Source: a virus. From it: 22,816 nt of DNA. The stretch lies in the IMG/VR virus record IMGVR_UViG_3300018048_000070, positions 1 to 22,816 of that record. The stretch is one strand, 5' to 3'. A model generated the notes under the pieces. That model did not search any database, was not told the origin of the DNA, and worked only from the letters and a program-made list of their open reading frames with translations. Positions 1 through 7,246 of the stretch are shown in pieces. A program made the position numbers and the translations under genes. Numbering within the stretch: position 1 is the stretch's first letter; each line of letters starts with the position of its first letter.

Positions 1-2125
1 CTTTCCACTGCTTTGTAACTGTACCTAAGTCATAAGAGTCATCAATATTTGGAATGATACTTGAGTTAACATCAGCACCAAAGACAACATTATCTGCATC
101 TCCGTCACCAAGTTCAATTGTACCACCGTTAAACGCCGTAGTACCAACAACTACTAAGTTGTTATTAATTGTTGTAGTACCAGTTGCCGAACCAATGCTA
201 ATTGCTGTACCTGCACCTGCAATATTAACTGTTGTAGCGTTATCATTAACTAGGCTAATAGAGGTCTGTGTAGTATCTAGGTTACCGCCATTTAGATTAA
301 TATCTCCAGCAACAGTAACTTCGCCAATTGAGGAAGTACCATCAATTGAGAGTGTAGTACCTCCTGTAAGATTTAGCTCACCAGCATCAATATTAATTGT
401 TGATCCGCCAGTTGCTGAGTATGAAGCAGCAGAACCTGATGCAACCAATGGACCTAAGATTGTACCGCCTGATGCTGCATTAACAAAACCATCAACATAT
501 TGCTTAGTAGCAGCATGCAAAGGATCTGTAGGATCGGCATAAAGAGTGAGCATACCAAGCATTGAGTCGCCGTCTTTCGACAGGAAGCCTTCAGCGCCTG
601 TTGCAAAGTTATCCCATTCTGGAAGAACCGCAGATGCAGGACTATCACCACCAATAATATCTTGGTTTGCAATATAAGAAGATGAACCAGCTTTAACTAC
701 GTCATCTTTAAAGTATTGTGTGCCTGAATCCCAGACTCCTCTCCAGCGTATGCCAGAGTTAAACTTTTGCCACTTACCTGCAGCTAAATCGACGTTAAAG
801 TCTGCGCCTGCAGCGTGGGGAAGTAGTACGATATAAGTGTTACCACCATATGTAACTACTTCGTCTGTAGCATATTCTGTTAATGTTGCCCATGGACCAG
901 TGCTCTTAATGCCTGGTACGATCTTATCCCATGTAGCAGTAGTTGTAGGATTAACCGCAGTATTAGTTGACTTAGCTTGGTATAATGAACCACCGTAGCT
1001 AATAACTTGACCAATAAAATATTCTGTACCGCTAGACCAAACTCCTAAGTAAGAGAAGCCAGCAGAGTAAATTGACCAGAAACTTTCGTTTGTGGGTACT
1101 TCGCCTGTAGACTCTGCAGTATTAAGGTATACGTTACCACCATAATTGACTAAGTCGCCAATGTAATAAGTAGTAGCGTTAGAATATATGCCTTTATAAT
1201 CTGTTGCACCAGCTTGTAGTACCCAATCAACTAAATCTGTTGGATTAGTACCAAGTGTAGTTACTATAGCACGGTAAGAATTATTACCATATACGACGAT
1301 ATCGCCAATGTAATACTGTGTAGCAACGTCCCAGTTCCCAGAATAGTTAACACCGCCAGTAAGCAATTCCCAGCCAGCTTCGACTGTAGGAAGTACATTT
1401 GATTGTGTTTCACGTGATCGGTAGATTGAGTTACCGTAAACAACCAAGTCATTAACGTAGTATTCTGTAACTGCAGAGAATGTGCCTTGGAACTTAATAC
1501 CACCAACATACAATTCCCAGTATGTTTCATTTGACGGTACATTACCGGTTGTTTCTAATTTAGCACGATAGATGTTAGCGCCATATGCCACCAAGTCGTT
1601 AGGTACATAAGCTGTAGCATCGTTATAAACACCTTTAGGACTTACACCTTCTACGAACTTATCCCAGAATGTAGCATTAGTTGGTAAGTTACCAGAGGTA
1701 TCTTGCTTAGCAATATAGATTGAGCCACCGTAGTTAACTACGTCGCTCTTTTGATAGATGCCTGCATCGTCATAAATGCCTTCATACTGAATACCATCAA
1801 GGAATTTGCTCCAGTATGTTGCATTAGGAGGCGTAGTATTAACTGAATCTAGGATAGCTACGTAGACCACACCACCGTGTGCCACCGTATCACCAACCTT
1901 ATAGTTAACTGCTACATCAAATTCACCCTGGAACTTGAAGCCTTCAATCATTAATGCCCAGCGAGAAGAGTCAGTAGGGAGTGTACCAGCAGATTTTAAT
2001 GCATAGGTATAGACATATACATTACCACCGTACTTAACAATGTCATTCGACTCGTAGGTTGTTCCGGAAGCCCAGTCACCTGCAAAGTGAAATCTTAATT
2101 TACCTAAATCTATTAGTTGTGTCAT
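1..2125 (-). CDS. Large tail fibre with ten carbohydrate-binding-like repeats (C-terminus cut by window edge)
   Basis: The frame is open from the ATG (2125-2123) to the left edge, giving at least 708 residues. The start MTQLIDLGKLRFHFAGDW overlaps the previous gene by four bases. Residues about 12-508 are ten repeats of 47-52 residues, of the form GxWxxxTxYxxGDxVxYGGxxYxA, then GxxPTxxxxWxxxxxG. These resemble the chitin-binding-type modules (CBM5/12) found in glycosidases and in phage fibres, so binding of a surface polysaccharide is likely. Next is MLGMLTLYADPTDPLHAATK, ending QYVDGF (523-547), a common fibre shaft element. A Gly/Thr-rich beta region follows (550-688), then IIPNIDDSYDLGTVTKQWK (690-708). 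That last motif usually precedes a peptidase S74 chaperone, which would lie just outside the window. Confidence 0.85.
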   Translation of the reverse strand, partial: MTQLIDLGKLRFHFAGDWASGTTYESNDIVKYGGNVYVYTYALKSAGTLPTDSSRWALMIEGFKFQGEFDVAVNYKVGDTVAHGGVVYVAILDSVNTTPPNATYWSKFLDGIQYEGIYDDAGIYQKSDVVNYGGSIYIAKQDTSGNLPTNATFWDKFVEGVSPKGVYNDATAYVPNDLVAYGANIYRAKLETTGNVPSNETYWELYVGGIKFQGTFSAVTEYYVNDLVVYGNSIYRSRETQSNVLPTVEAGWELLTGGVNYSGNWDVATQYYIGDIVVYGNNSYRAIVTTLGTNPTDLVDWVLQAGATDYKGIYSNATTYYIGDLVNYGGNVYLNTAESTGEVPTNESFWSIYSAGFSYLGVWSSGTEYFIGQVISYGGSLYQAKSTNTAVNPTTTATWDKIVPGIKSTGPWATLTEYATDEVVTYGGNTYIVLLPHAAGADFNVDLAAGKWQKFNSGIRWRGVWDSGTQYFKDDVVKAGSSSYIANQDIIGGDSPASAVLPEWDNFATGAEGFLSKDGDSMLGMLTLYADPTDPLHAATKQYVDGFVNAASGGTILGPLVASGSAASYSATGGSTINIDAGELNLTGGTTLSIDGTSSIGEVTVAGDINLNGGNLDTTQTSISLVNDNATTVNIAGAGTAISIGSATGTTTINNNLVVVGTTAFNGGTIELGDGDADNVVFGADVNSSIIPNIDDSYDLGTVTKQWK
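602..2092 (-). repeat. Ten protein-coding repeats of about 141-159 bp in the large fibre gene
   Basis: The translated fibre contains ten consecutive units with shared W, Y, GDxV, YGG and PTxxxxW positions; for example units seven and eight contain YYIGDLVNYGGNVY and YFIGQVISYGGSLY. Units differ clearly at the DNA level, so the array is old or has diverged under selection. Units nine and ten have insertions before the last Trp (for example GADFNVDL). The first unit lacks the entry Gly-Trp pair of the others. Confidence 0.85.
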
Positions 2126-2379
2126 ACGATTTTAACCTGTAAATGTCCGTTAGTGCTCCATTGGAATTGAAGTGCATTTTGAGACCACACCCAATGCTTA
2201 TATGCGTATTTATCAATGATTTCATCTTGTAAGTTTGGTAGTTGAACAGCTTCTGAATCATCGTCGATCATGTTAACTTCTAAGTTACCATTATCAGGAT
2301 TCAATCTAAAACCATAGAATGTCTTATCTGCAAGGTCTAATCCTTCCGGATAACCATCTGCGCCTTCGATACCAGCCAT
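2122..2379 (-). CDS. Small conserved-looking protein upstream of the large fibre gene
   Basis: An 85-residue acidic protein (MAGIEGADGYPEGLDLADK) with a beta-like middle (FYGFRLNPDNGNLEVNMIDD). A Trp-containing segment (YAYKHWVWSQNALQFQW) is followed by a final strand (GHLQVKIV). It has no signal peptide, membrane segment or Cys. I do not recognise its family. Its ATG overlaps the previous stop by one base and is preceded by AGGAG. Its own TGA overlaps the ATG of the large fibre gene (ATGA, four bases). Such tight coupling on both sides suggests a partner or adaptor of the large fibre, for example at its base. Confidence 0.6.
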   Translation of the reverse strand: MAGIEGADGYPEGLDLADKTFYGFRLNPDNGNLEVNMIDDDSEAVQLPNLQDEIIDKYAYKHWVWSQNALQFQWSTNGHLQVKIV

Positions 2380-2696
2380 TAATTAACTCCTGTTAATAGT
2401 GATAGAACTACGTCAACCGATGAATCAATAGAAGCAGAAGCTTTAATTGAATCTCCTACTTCTAATACTATCTTATTGCCCTTCATAATTTCATCACTAA
2501 AACCATTCTCTATTCTGAAATTCTTTTTAATGTATACGTCGTTAGATCCGTCATTAAATATAAGGCTAACTGGAACGATCTGATTGATGACATTTGACAT
2601 GTTACAGCCGATTACTACAGTTTTTTCTGTAGCTGTAAAAATGGTACTTGGTGTAGTTCCAATACCTACTGCTGAAACGTTCGAGAATGCTGACAT
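2379..2696 (-). CDS. Small beta-rich virion protein
   Basis: A 105-residue protein beginning MSAFSNVSAVGIGTTPSTIF, followed by EKTVVIGCNMSNVINQIVPV and DVYIKKNFRIENGFS. It ends with KIVLEVGDSIKASASIDSS and a strand VDVVLSLL. This alternation (VxIGxxxxN, then xxYIxKNxxI, then KxVLxxGDxI) recurs in small structural proteins of T4-like marine phages. The fold is probably a small beta-sandwich, suitable for virion decoration or fibre attachment. It has an exact late promoter with a 28-base leader and TAGGA before the ATG. Its stop shares one base with the next ATG (TAATG), coupling it to the 85-aa gene and through this to the large fibre gene. Confidence 0.65.
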   Translation of the reverse strand: MSAFSNVSAVGIGTTPSTIFTATEKTVVIGCNMSNVINQIVPVSLIFNDGSNDVYIKKNFRIENGFSDEIMKGNKIVLEVGDSIKASASIDSSVDVVLSLLTGVN

Positions 2697-2729
2697 AAAT
2701 CCTACTTTAAGATCTTAGTATATAGATAC

Positions 2730-2737
2730 TATTTATA
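2730..2737 (-). promoter_or_regulatory. T4-type late promoter TATAAATA, upstream of the 105-aa gene and large fibre
   Basis: Exact consensus in the 47-base gap after the Mtd_N-like fibre gene; the leader is about 28 bases with TAGGA before the ATG. It probably drives the coupled 105-aa, 85-aa and large-fibre genes. Confidence 0.8.
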
Positions 2738-2743
2738 CGAATT

Positions 2744-3280
2744 CTAACCTAAAGCTATGGCATAAGTGATAACATCGTCCTCAAAAGCTGCCAATCGTGT
2801 CTCTACCCATTGTCTATCAACAGGTATATGTGATTTCCACGTAGATCCATTGTAAACAAGATCTACCCTTACATTACCAACATCCAGATCAATAGTACTA
2901 CCTGCTAAATCCCCATCTATAGAAGACGTACCAGGGTCAATAATAAGAGGATCTGTTGTCCAGGAGCCACCGTCAAATAATGTAACAAATGCACCAGTAG
3001 TAGGAGATGATGGGAGGGTTAAAGTAAATGCCCCAGCTGAGGTATCTGCGAGAAGAAAGTCTCCGGCGGATGCTACAAAGTTACTTGATATTCTGGTAAT
3101 TGTTATACCAGATGCACCACCAACGGCTTTACGGGCAATAATATCAATGGCACCTGCATTATTTTTATAATACAGTATACCGTCATCATAGTTAATAGCA
3201 AGCTCACCATACTCAAGATCTGAAACTTCTGGCTGACTCGTTGGAGTCGAAGATTTTTTAAGTATAATTTTTGCTGCCAT
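2744..3280 (-). CDS. Fibre protein with Mtd_N-like head-binding start
   Basis: The 178-residue product begins KIILKKSSTPTSQPEVSDLE, then YGELAINYDDGILYYKN. This matches the common phage fibre N-terminus of the form LKRSSTPGSxPxxSDLxxGELAIN, related to the N-terminal domain of the major tropism determinant (Mtd_N), which anchors the fibre. The rest has a beta-rich module: FLLADTSAGAFTLTLPSSPT, then GSWTTDPLIIDPGTSSIDGD and VDLVYNGSTWKSHI, often seen in phage receptor-binding tips. It ends with a short helical segment (WVETRLAAFEDDVITYAI). AAAGGAT precedes the ATG. The gene starts ten bases after the zinc-ribbon stop and is probably on the same transcript. It is likely a short, separate fibre. 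Confidence 0.72.
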   Translation of the reverse strand: MAAKIILKKSSTPTSQPEVSDLEYGELAINYDDGILYYKNNAGAIDIIARKAVGGASGITITRISSNFVASAGDFLLADTSAGAFTLTLPSSPTTGAFVTLFDGGSWTTDPLIIDPGTSSIDGDLAGSTIDLDVGNVRVDLVYNGSTWKSHIPVDRQWVETRLAAFEDDVITYAIALG

Positions 3281-3289
3281 GGGTATCCT

Positions 3290-3490
3290 TTATTCTTCGG
3301 TTATATCTTTAACCTCGATCTTCTCCCATTTACCTATCGGGCATCGAGCTCCAGATAATCTCGTTTTGGCTGGCATAAAGCAGCCACACTTTTTACATAC
3401 GTTTATATTAGGTATAAGATGGACGCATCTTCCACAAAGAGCAATTCTTCTTGCTACTTCGGGATGTCCTTTACCTTCTACTATCGACAT
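3290..3490 (-). CDS. Small zinc-ribbon-like protein (DUF6171-like)
   Basis: A 66-residue protein with six Cys: CGRC at 19-22, CKKCGC at 32-37 and Cys50 in CPIGKW. Two CxxC pairs ten residues apart are a classical zinc-ribbon arrangement. The ending CPxGKW after a third cluster is like small phage proteins classed as DUF6171. Zinc binding is inferred from the spacing; no DNA- or RNA-binding role is known to me. The gene has its own exact late promoter 19 bases before the ATG, so it is expected to be made late with the virion genes. AAGGA lies about eight bases before the ATG. The predicted transcript begins at or next to this site. It could be a minor virion component or a late regulatory factor. 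Confidence 0.7.
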   Translation of the reverse strand: MSIVEGKGHPEVARRIALCGRCVHLIPNINVCKKCGCFMPAKTRLSGARCPIGKWEKIEVKDITEE

Positions 3491-3508
3491 AAAGAAAGTC
3501 CTTACTTG

Positions 3509-3516
3509 TATTTATA
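3509..3516 (-). promoter_or_regulatory. T4-type late promoter TATAAATA, upstream of the zinc-ribbon gene
   Basis: Exact consensus just after the stop of the glycosyltransferase-like gene. The predicted start site is about 13 bases before the ATG, so the RNA would begin at or next to the AAGGA ribosome site. Confidence 0.75.
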
Positions 3517-3518
3517 AT

Positions 3519-4562
3519 TTATTTATTTCCAGGCACAGCTTTAACTGGTAATTTTTTAGCACCCCTATCGATATCTCCCCTTCCTTGTGACAGCGGCCGA
3601 TATAACTCACGAAGCTCCTGGGTTTTCTTAAAGTAAGCATCCATTCTTTCTTCGACGTCATCTTGCCAATTGAAGTATAAACCTGACCATTTACATGCTA
3701 GTATGTTACCTAGAAGTCTTTTTGCTTCGTCGATTCCGTGGCGTCTTTGAGCTATAGTTAATACACGGGAAAATGGCTGGTATACCCCAGCGCCCTCTGA
3801 CTGATATTTGGAAATATTTGTAACAACTTTACCGAGAGCAGCTCCAGTAATAGAGAATTCTGATGCAGTTGTAGTATAAACGTGTGTGCAATTCTCAAGT
3901 AGTTTTACACCGGAAGCATCCTTTGGTAAGATTTTATTCCATCCAACCCTACCAGCTAATCCGTGTACTGCATCTCCTACTGTTAAAGGATGTGGCTTAA
4001 GATAAACATCATCTGTTTCATTTATAAGTCTTAATACATAATCAACATCAGCTAGGTCTAAAAGATTATGGCCCGGCATAAAAACAACATGATTTATCCC
4101 CTGGTATTTTTCTTCTAGATCAAGTAGATCATACTTGTCGCATAAGGCATCAACAAAGTGAGAAAGAGCTTTCTCTCCTTCTTCCCCAGAATCTTCTTTA
4201 GATGCAAAATCAATTATTCTAGAGTTAATCTCTCTTGATTGAGTAGCAGAATAAAGACCACCTCCTGGGAATTCAGTATAGGTGTATTCTGAAAAGTTAT
4301 TAGGTTGATTTGCTGAAACGTCGTAGGAGATGTAATAGAAATCCGGGCACTTACTACGGAGAGTAGCCTCCTGATCAGTAGCCCAGTTATTTCTTTTAGA
4401 CCTTGAGATATAAGGACCTATCTTACCAGAACCAAATGTCTTTTCATCAGACATAAGCTGGTCAGATAGACGAGGAGCAATCTTAGGTTCGACCTTTGGC
4501 TCTTTTTCTCCGCTTGCTGGGGAATAGTTTGCATACTGGTCTAGATTTGTTTTTACTTCCAT
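3519..4562 (-). CDS. Capsule-biosynthesis / glycosyltransferase-like protein
   Basis: A 347-residue protein unlike its structural neighbours. Residues 157-250 resemble the second half of bacterial capsule-polysaccharide proteins of the KpsC/KpsS (PF05159) type and other GT-B enzymes. DDVYLKPHP (184-192) contains the KPHP motif. It is followed by LLENCTHVYTTTASEFSITG and AALGKVVTNI, in the place where such enzymes have a Ser/Thr-rich loop, an acidic residue (Glu235 here) and a small-residue GxPV segment. VFMPGHNLLDLADVDYVL precedes it. The N-terminal 60 residues are polar and probably disordered; the C-terminus is basic. If active it could transfer a sugar from a nucleotide-sugar donor, for example to a fibre or to host surface glycan, but neither donor nor acceptor can be read. 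The start has AAGGT before the ATG. It might also be an inactive fold used structurally. Confidence 0.5.
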   Translation of the reverse strand: MEVKTNLDQYANYSPASGEKEPKVEPKIAPRLSDQLMSDEKTFGSGKIGPYISRSKRNNWATDQEATLRSKCPDFYYISYDVSANQPNNFSEYTYTEFPGGGLYSATQSREINSRIIDFASKEDSGEEGEKALSHFVDALCDKYDLLDLEEKYQGINHVVFMPGHNLLDLADVDYVLRLINETDDVYLKPHPLTVGDAVHGLAGRVGWNKILPKDASGVKLLENCTHVYTTTASEFSITGAALGKVVTNISKYQSEGAGVYQPFSRVLTIAQRRHGIDEAKRLLGNILACKWSGLYFNWQDDVEERMDAYFKKTQELRELYRPLSQGRGDIDRGAKKLPVKAVPGNK

Positions 4563-4593
4563 AGTATTACCTTATCAAAACAACAAAAACATT

Positions 4594-5103
4594 TTATTCT
4601 ATAGTTATGGTACTAGCATCAATTAAGAATGGATCTTCATTAGAATCTGTAATATCAGCTAATTCTTGAGCCTTAGCATATAGAGTATCTATATTGTCTG
4701 TAGGAGTGAGTCCTAGAGCAGCCTCTCTTTGATTTCTAAGTACCATCCAATCTATTTGTCTAAGAACACGGTCGCGACGAGTGCGAAGGTAGTTCCACCG
4801 AGCTGAAAGGCGTGGCAATTTAGCTGCTTCGGGCACTTCTTCTAGTCCATAAGTTCTTACCCATTTACCTGTTTCAGGATCTTTTGAACAAGAAACTGCT
4901 TTAATAGCCATTTCTGCAGTTGCTTGAACATCGATTTCATCAGGACCCAATGGTGGAACCATAACATAGTCTGTACCAGCTAGAGTCATTTCAGTAATTC
5001 TAGCTGGTAGTGTTGTATTAACAAGAGAGTCGCGAAGCTCCTTCTCTGTCAACGGAAACTCTAAAACCTCATCAGTTTCTTTGTTTACTCTTGCGTATAG
5101 CAT
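4594..5103 (-). CDS. Possible tail-fibre or tail assembly chaperone
   Basis: A 169-residue protein starting LYARVNKETDEVLEFPLTE, a style of start seen in small phage proteins related to tail-fibre assembly. Residues 101-124 are ARWNYLRTRRDRVLRQIDWM plus a few more. That is, WxxLRxxRDRxLRxxDW, which resembles the core of the phage tail assembly chaperone family (PF16778) and other fibre assembly proteins. The C-terminal segment is helical (LYAKAQELADITD). If the match is right, it would help fold or attach one of the nearby fibres, probably the Thr/Tyr-rich protein encoded immediately upstream, and might not remain in the virion. The start has AAGGAG at good spacing. A gap of 31 bases follows before the next gene. 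A short structural protein is the main alternative. Confidence 0.5.
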   Translation of the reverse strand: MLYARVNKETDEVLEFPLTEKELRDSLVNTTLPARITEMTLAGTDYVMVPPLGPDEIDVQATAEMAIKAVSCSKDPETGKWVRTYGLEEVPEAAKLPRLSARWNYLRTRRDRVLRQIDWMVLRNQREAALGLTPTDNIDTLYAKAQELADITDSNEDPFLIDASTITIE

Positions 5104-5113
5104 AGGATGCTCC

Positions 5114-6820
5114 TTATTGCGTGAACCAGGTCGTAGACCTAGAAGTCGTAAATGATGTTGTTACGTTATCGTCCGTGAGCCAAGATGTAATAACCTCTGT
5201 ATCTCGCGACGTCTCCCTTTGAGTTAGGTAATCTGTATCATATGTAGTCGTAGTTTCACGAGTAGTCGGAACTTCATATGAAGTAGCACCAGTATTCTGT
5301 AAGTACGTAGTCGTAGTTGTACGAGAGGTACTCTGTGTAGTTGTGTAATCAGTATCCCTATATAATGTCGATATACCTGACTCGGTTGGATATGTAGTAG
5401 GTTCTAATTTAGAACTGAAAGTAGTTGAAAAACTAGTATACTGTGTTGTACCTGGAGTAAGAACAGTATACTGTGTCGGGTAAGTTGTAGATCCAGTATA
5501 TTGTGTTACCCTGTTATTATATCCCTCACCCTGTGTAGGAACATAATACTCACTATCATAGGTGGTAGTCCCAGGGGTATACTCAGTAACAGTTGTGTTA
5601 TCGTATATAGTATCCCTAGAGTAGATCGTAGATCTTGAGCTTGGGGGTACATACCCGCCAGATGGATTAGCCTCTACTACGGTTTCTGTAGTATTACAGA
5701 TCAAAGAGCAATCCTGACATGCCGATGACAAATAAGAAACGTCTGTATATTGGTCAAGGGTATATCCTGAATTATAAAACACAGTAGAAGATACTGGGAA
5801 ATTCTGGTAAGATTCATTAATTACAGTAGTATAAAGAGGCACTTGGCATGGTTCACACCGAGATTCGACATCTTGACAATATGCAACTACGCCTGGGTCC
5901 GAAGATGGATAACAGTCAAAGACCCCATTATCTGGATCAGTTTGACCGGACCCATAACCAGCAAATTCAGTTGTGGTAGAAAATGAAGTTACTGTAGAAA
6001 CATACTGAGAAACATAAAAGGTTGGTTGACTATATGAATAAGCAGTTAGTCTCTGTCCGGGACTATAATAATTTACAGCAGGAGAGCATGATACAATTGA
6101 GCAGTTACCCGGTATAGAGTCCTGCCCAATAAGACTACCATTTACATCGTAGTAGTAACATCCTGATGCAGAAGACGGATAGTTGTACGATGTAGTTGAT
6201 GTACTATATGTAGTAAAGAAATACCCAGTAACAGTTGTATTTTGGTCATAGTCTGTTGGTCTGGTAAGAGGTACAACAGTATAACTAGTATACGTAGTTG
6301 GACGTGTAACTGGTACACTATATAAAGTAGGATACGTATAGTAATAAGTGACATCAGTATTTGTTGGAGTAAATACAGTATACGCCGTTGGTGTAGGAGT
6401 ATAACTAGTATACGCCGTTGGTGTAGGGGTATAACTAGTATACGCCGTTGGTGTAGGAGTAAGTACTGTATCAATCGACGTATTATAATTACCTTTAAAC
6501 GTATCATTACTAGTCGGAGTATATAATGTAGTTACATCATATGCGGTTGATACAGCATAAACCCAAGATGTAGGAAAATTGGTAACAAAACTGCTTGAAT
6601 ACTCAGTATCTACACCAGGATCAGTAAATAGGGTATCGAAGGTAGTAGTAGTTATATTCGACGTAGGTGTAGGTGTATACCACTGGGTTATATAAGTGGT
6701 AGGAGACAGCGTAGGAGCTGAAGTAGTAAAACTAGTATTAGTTAGCCTAGATGTAAGAAAGCTAGTAATAGCTGACGTGTACTGTCCTTTTGGAGTACCT
6801 AACCAGAGTCTACGTGACAT
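5114..6820 (-). CDS. Thr/Tyr-rich repetitive virion protein with cysteine-rich centre
   Basis: A 568-residue protein of very biased composition, dominated by Thr, Tyr and Ser, with Pro, Val and Asp. After a short start (MSRRLWLGTPKGQYTSAITS) come imperfect repeats of about 8-10 residues of the form TPTxYTxYT, including three near-identical decapeptides TPTPTAYTSY at about residues 118-148. Residues 221-375 form an island with ten Cys (for example CQDVESRCEPC and CQDCSLIC) plus Gly and Asp. Residues 376-568 return to Thr/Tyr repeats (TTYPTQYTVL, TRETTTTYDTDYL). I recognise no catalytic motif and no named family. The alternating pattern would fit extended beta-structure, as in a fibre shaft. 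The start is good: AAGGAA lies just before the ATG. Its place among fibre genes implies a virion or fibre role, but this is inference. Confidence 0.6.
   Translation of the reverse strand: MSRRLWLGTPKGQYTSAITSFLTSRLTNTSFTTSAPTLSPTTYITQWYTPTPTSNITTTTFDTLFTDPGVDTEYSSSFVTNFPTSWVYAVSTAYDVTTLYTPTSNDTFKGNYNTSIDTVLTPTPTAYTSYTPTPTAYTSYTPTPTAYTVFTPTNTDVTYYYTYPTLYSVPVTRPTTYTSYTVVPLTRPTDYDQNTTVTGYFFTTYSTSTTSYNYPSSASGCYYYDVNGSLIGQDSIPGNCSIVSCSPAVNYYSPGQRLTAYSYSQPTFYVSQYVSTVTSFSTTTEFAGYGSGQTDPDNGVFDCYPSSDPGVVAYCQDVESRCEPCQVPLYTTVINESYQNFPVSSTVFYNSGYTLDQYTDVSYLSSACQDCSLICNTTETVVEANPSGGYVPPSSRSTIYSRDTIYDNTTVTEYTPGTTTYDSEYYVPTQGEGYNNRVTQYTGSTTYPTQYTVLTPGTTQYTSFSTTFSSKLEPTTYPTESGISTLYRDTDYTTTQSTSRTTTTTYLQNTGATSYEVPTTRETTTTYDTDYLTQRETSRDTEVITSWLTDDNVTTSFTTSRSTTWFTQ
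6378..6467 (-). repeat. 30-bp tandem DNA repeat, three copies
   Basis: On the plus strand the unit starts GTATACGCCGTTGGTGTAGG. Copies lie at 6378-6407, 6408-6437 (one mismatch) and 6438-6467 (first 25 bases match, then it diverges). Each encodes a decapeptide of the type TPTPTAYTSY. The near identity of copies suggests recent slippage or unequal recombination within the Thr/Tyr-rich gene. Confidence 0.9.
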
Positions 6821-6829
6821 TATATTTCC

Positions 6830-7210
6830 TTATGCGTTTTGACGCCAAGCCTGAACACCCAACCAATTCGATCCATTATCGTATGTTTCTAAAATGATTA
6901 AAGTCTTGCCAGAAGCATTAAGAATAGGATAATTACCTTTGTCCCAAGTAGTTGTTGGTGGCCAGGTAATAGTTCCTTGACCAGGATTAGTTAGGTAAAA
7001 GTAAATAGTATTTACGGATCCGCTTACAAGATTTGTAGCAGTGAATGTAGTATTGCCGGTAATAGTTGCTGTAATAGTCTCACCAGCATTTAAGTCTAGG
7101 GATCTAACACCAGAGATGCTACCTAGATCTTGTTTTCTACCCCTGACATTGGCGTCGACGATATTACGATCATCATCGATAATCGTATTGCCTGATACCT
7201 TTATTGCCAT
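6830..7210 (-). CDS. Small tail-fibre-like protein
   Basis: The 126-residue product begins MAIKVSGNTIIDDDRNIVDA, a start resembling those of many marine myophage fibre proteins. The rest is a beta-rich module: SLDLNAGETITATITGNTTF, then SGSVNTIYFYLTNPGQGTIT and a C-terminal WPPTTTWDKG and LIILETYDNGSNWLGVQAW. The pattern (an expectation-type strand, a Trp-Pro turn and a final aromatic strand) recalls small jelly-roll receptor-binding heads of phage fibres. The ATG follows GGAGA at a normal distance. It sits between the S74 fibre and the Thr/Tyr-rich protein, so it could be a separate short fibre or an adaptor. No late promoter directly precedes it. The family name is not certain; the fibre-like reading is moderately sure. 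Confidence 0.65.
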   Translation of the reverse strand: MAIKVSGNTIIDDDRNIVDANVRGRKQDLGSISGVRSLDLNAGETITATITGNTTFTATNLVSGSVNTIYFYLTNPGQGTITWPPTTTWDKGNYPILNASGKTLIILETYDNGSNWLGVQAWRQNA

Positions 7211-7246
7211 CTTCGTATCTCCTAGAGAAACTCGGCTATAGGTCTT

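Noticed and set aside
54-542. A 162-codon open frame on the plus strand
   Set aside because: It is antisense to the beta-rich part of the large fibre gene. Its product is a low-complexity V/P/A/S string, the usual mirror of Thr/Gly-rich fibre coding, and it has no ribosome site.
454-1542. Two short minus-strand frames (454-672 and 1264-1542)
   Set aside because: They lie in other frames of the large fibre gene, whose own frame is open from 2125 to the window edge with a coherent repeat pattern.
2206-2213. GATAAATA on the minus strand, upstream of the large fibre gene
   Set aside because: One base off the late consensus inside coding DNA; the coupled genes already have an exact promoter at 2730-2737.
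2709-2730. Small inverted repeats (AAGATCTT, and AGTAT with ATACT) in the gap before the 105-aa gene
   Set aside because: Stems of four or five AT-rich pairs without a T-run; not a convincing terminator, and they lie in the leader of a promoter.
3279-3551. A 90-codon plus-strand frame
   Set aside because: It is antisense to the zinc-ribbon gene, which has a conserved Cys pattern, a promoter and a ribosome site.
6142-6507. A 121-codon minus-strand frame rich in Ile, Leu and Arg
   Set aside because: It is a frame-shifted reading of the Thr/Tyr repeat gene; its internal repeats (HQRRILVI) are the 30-bp DNA repeat read in another frame.
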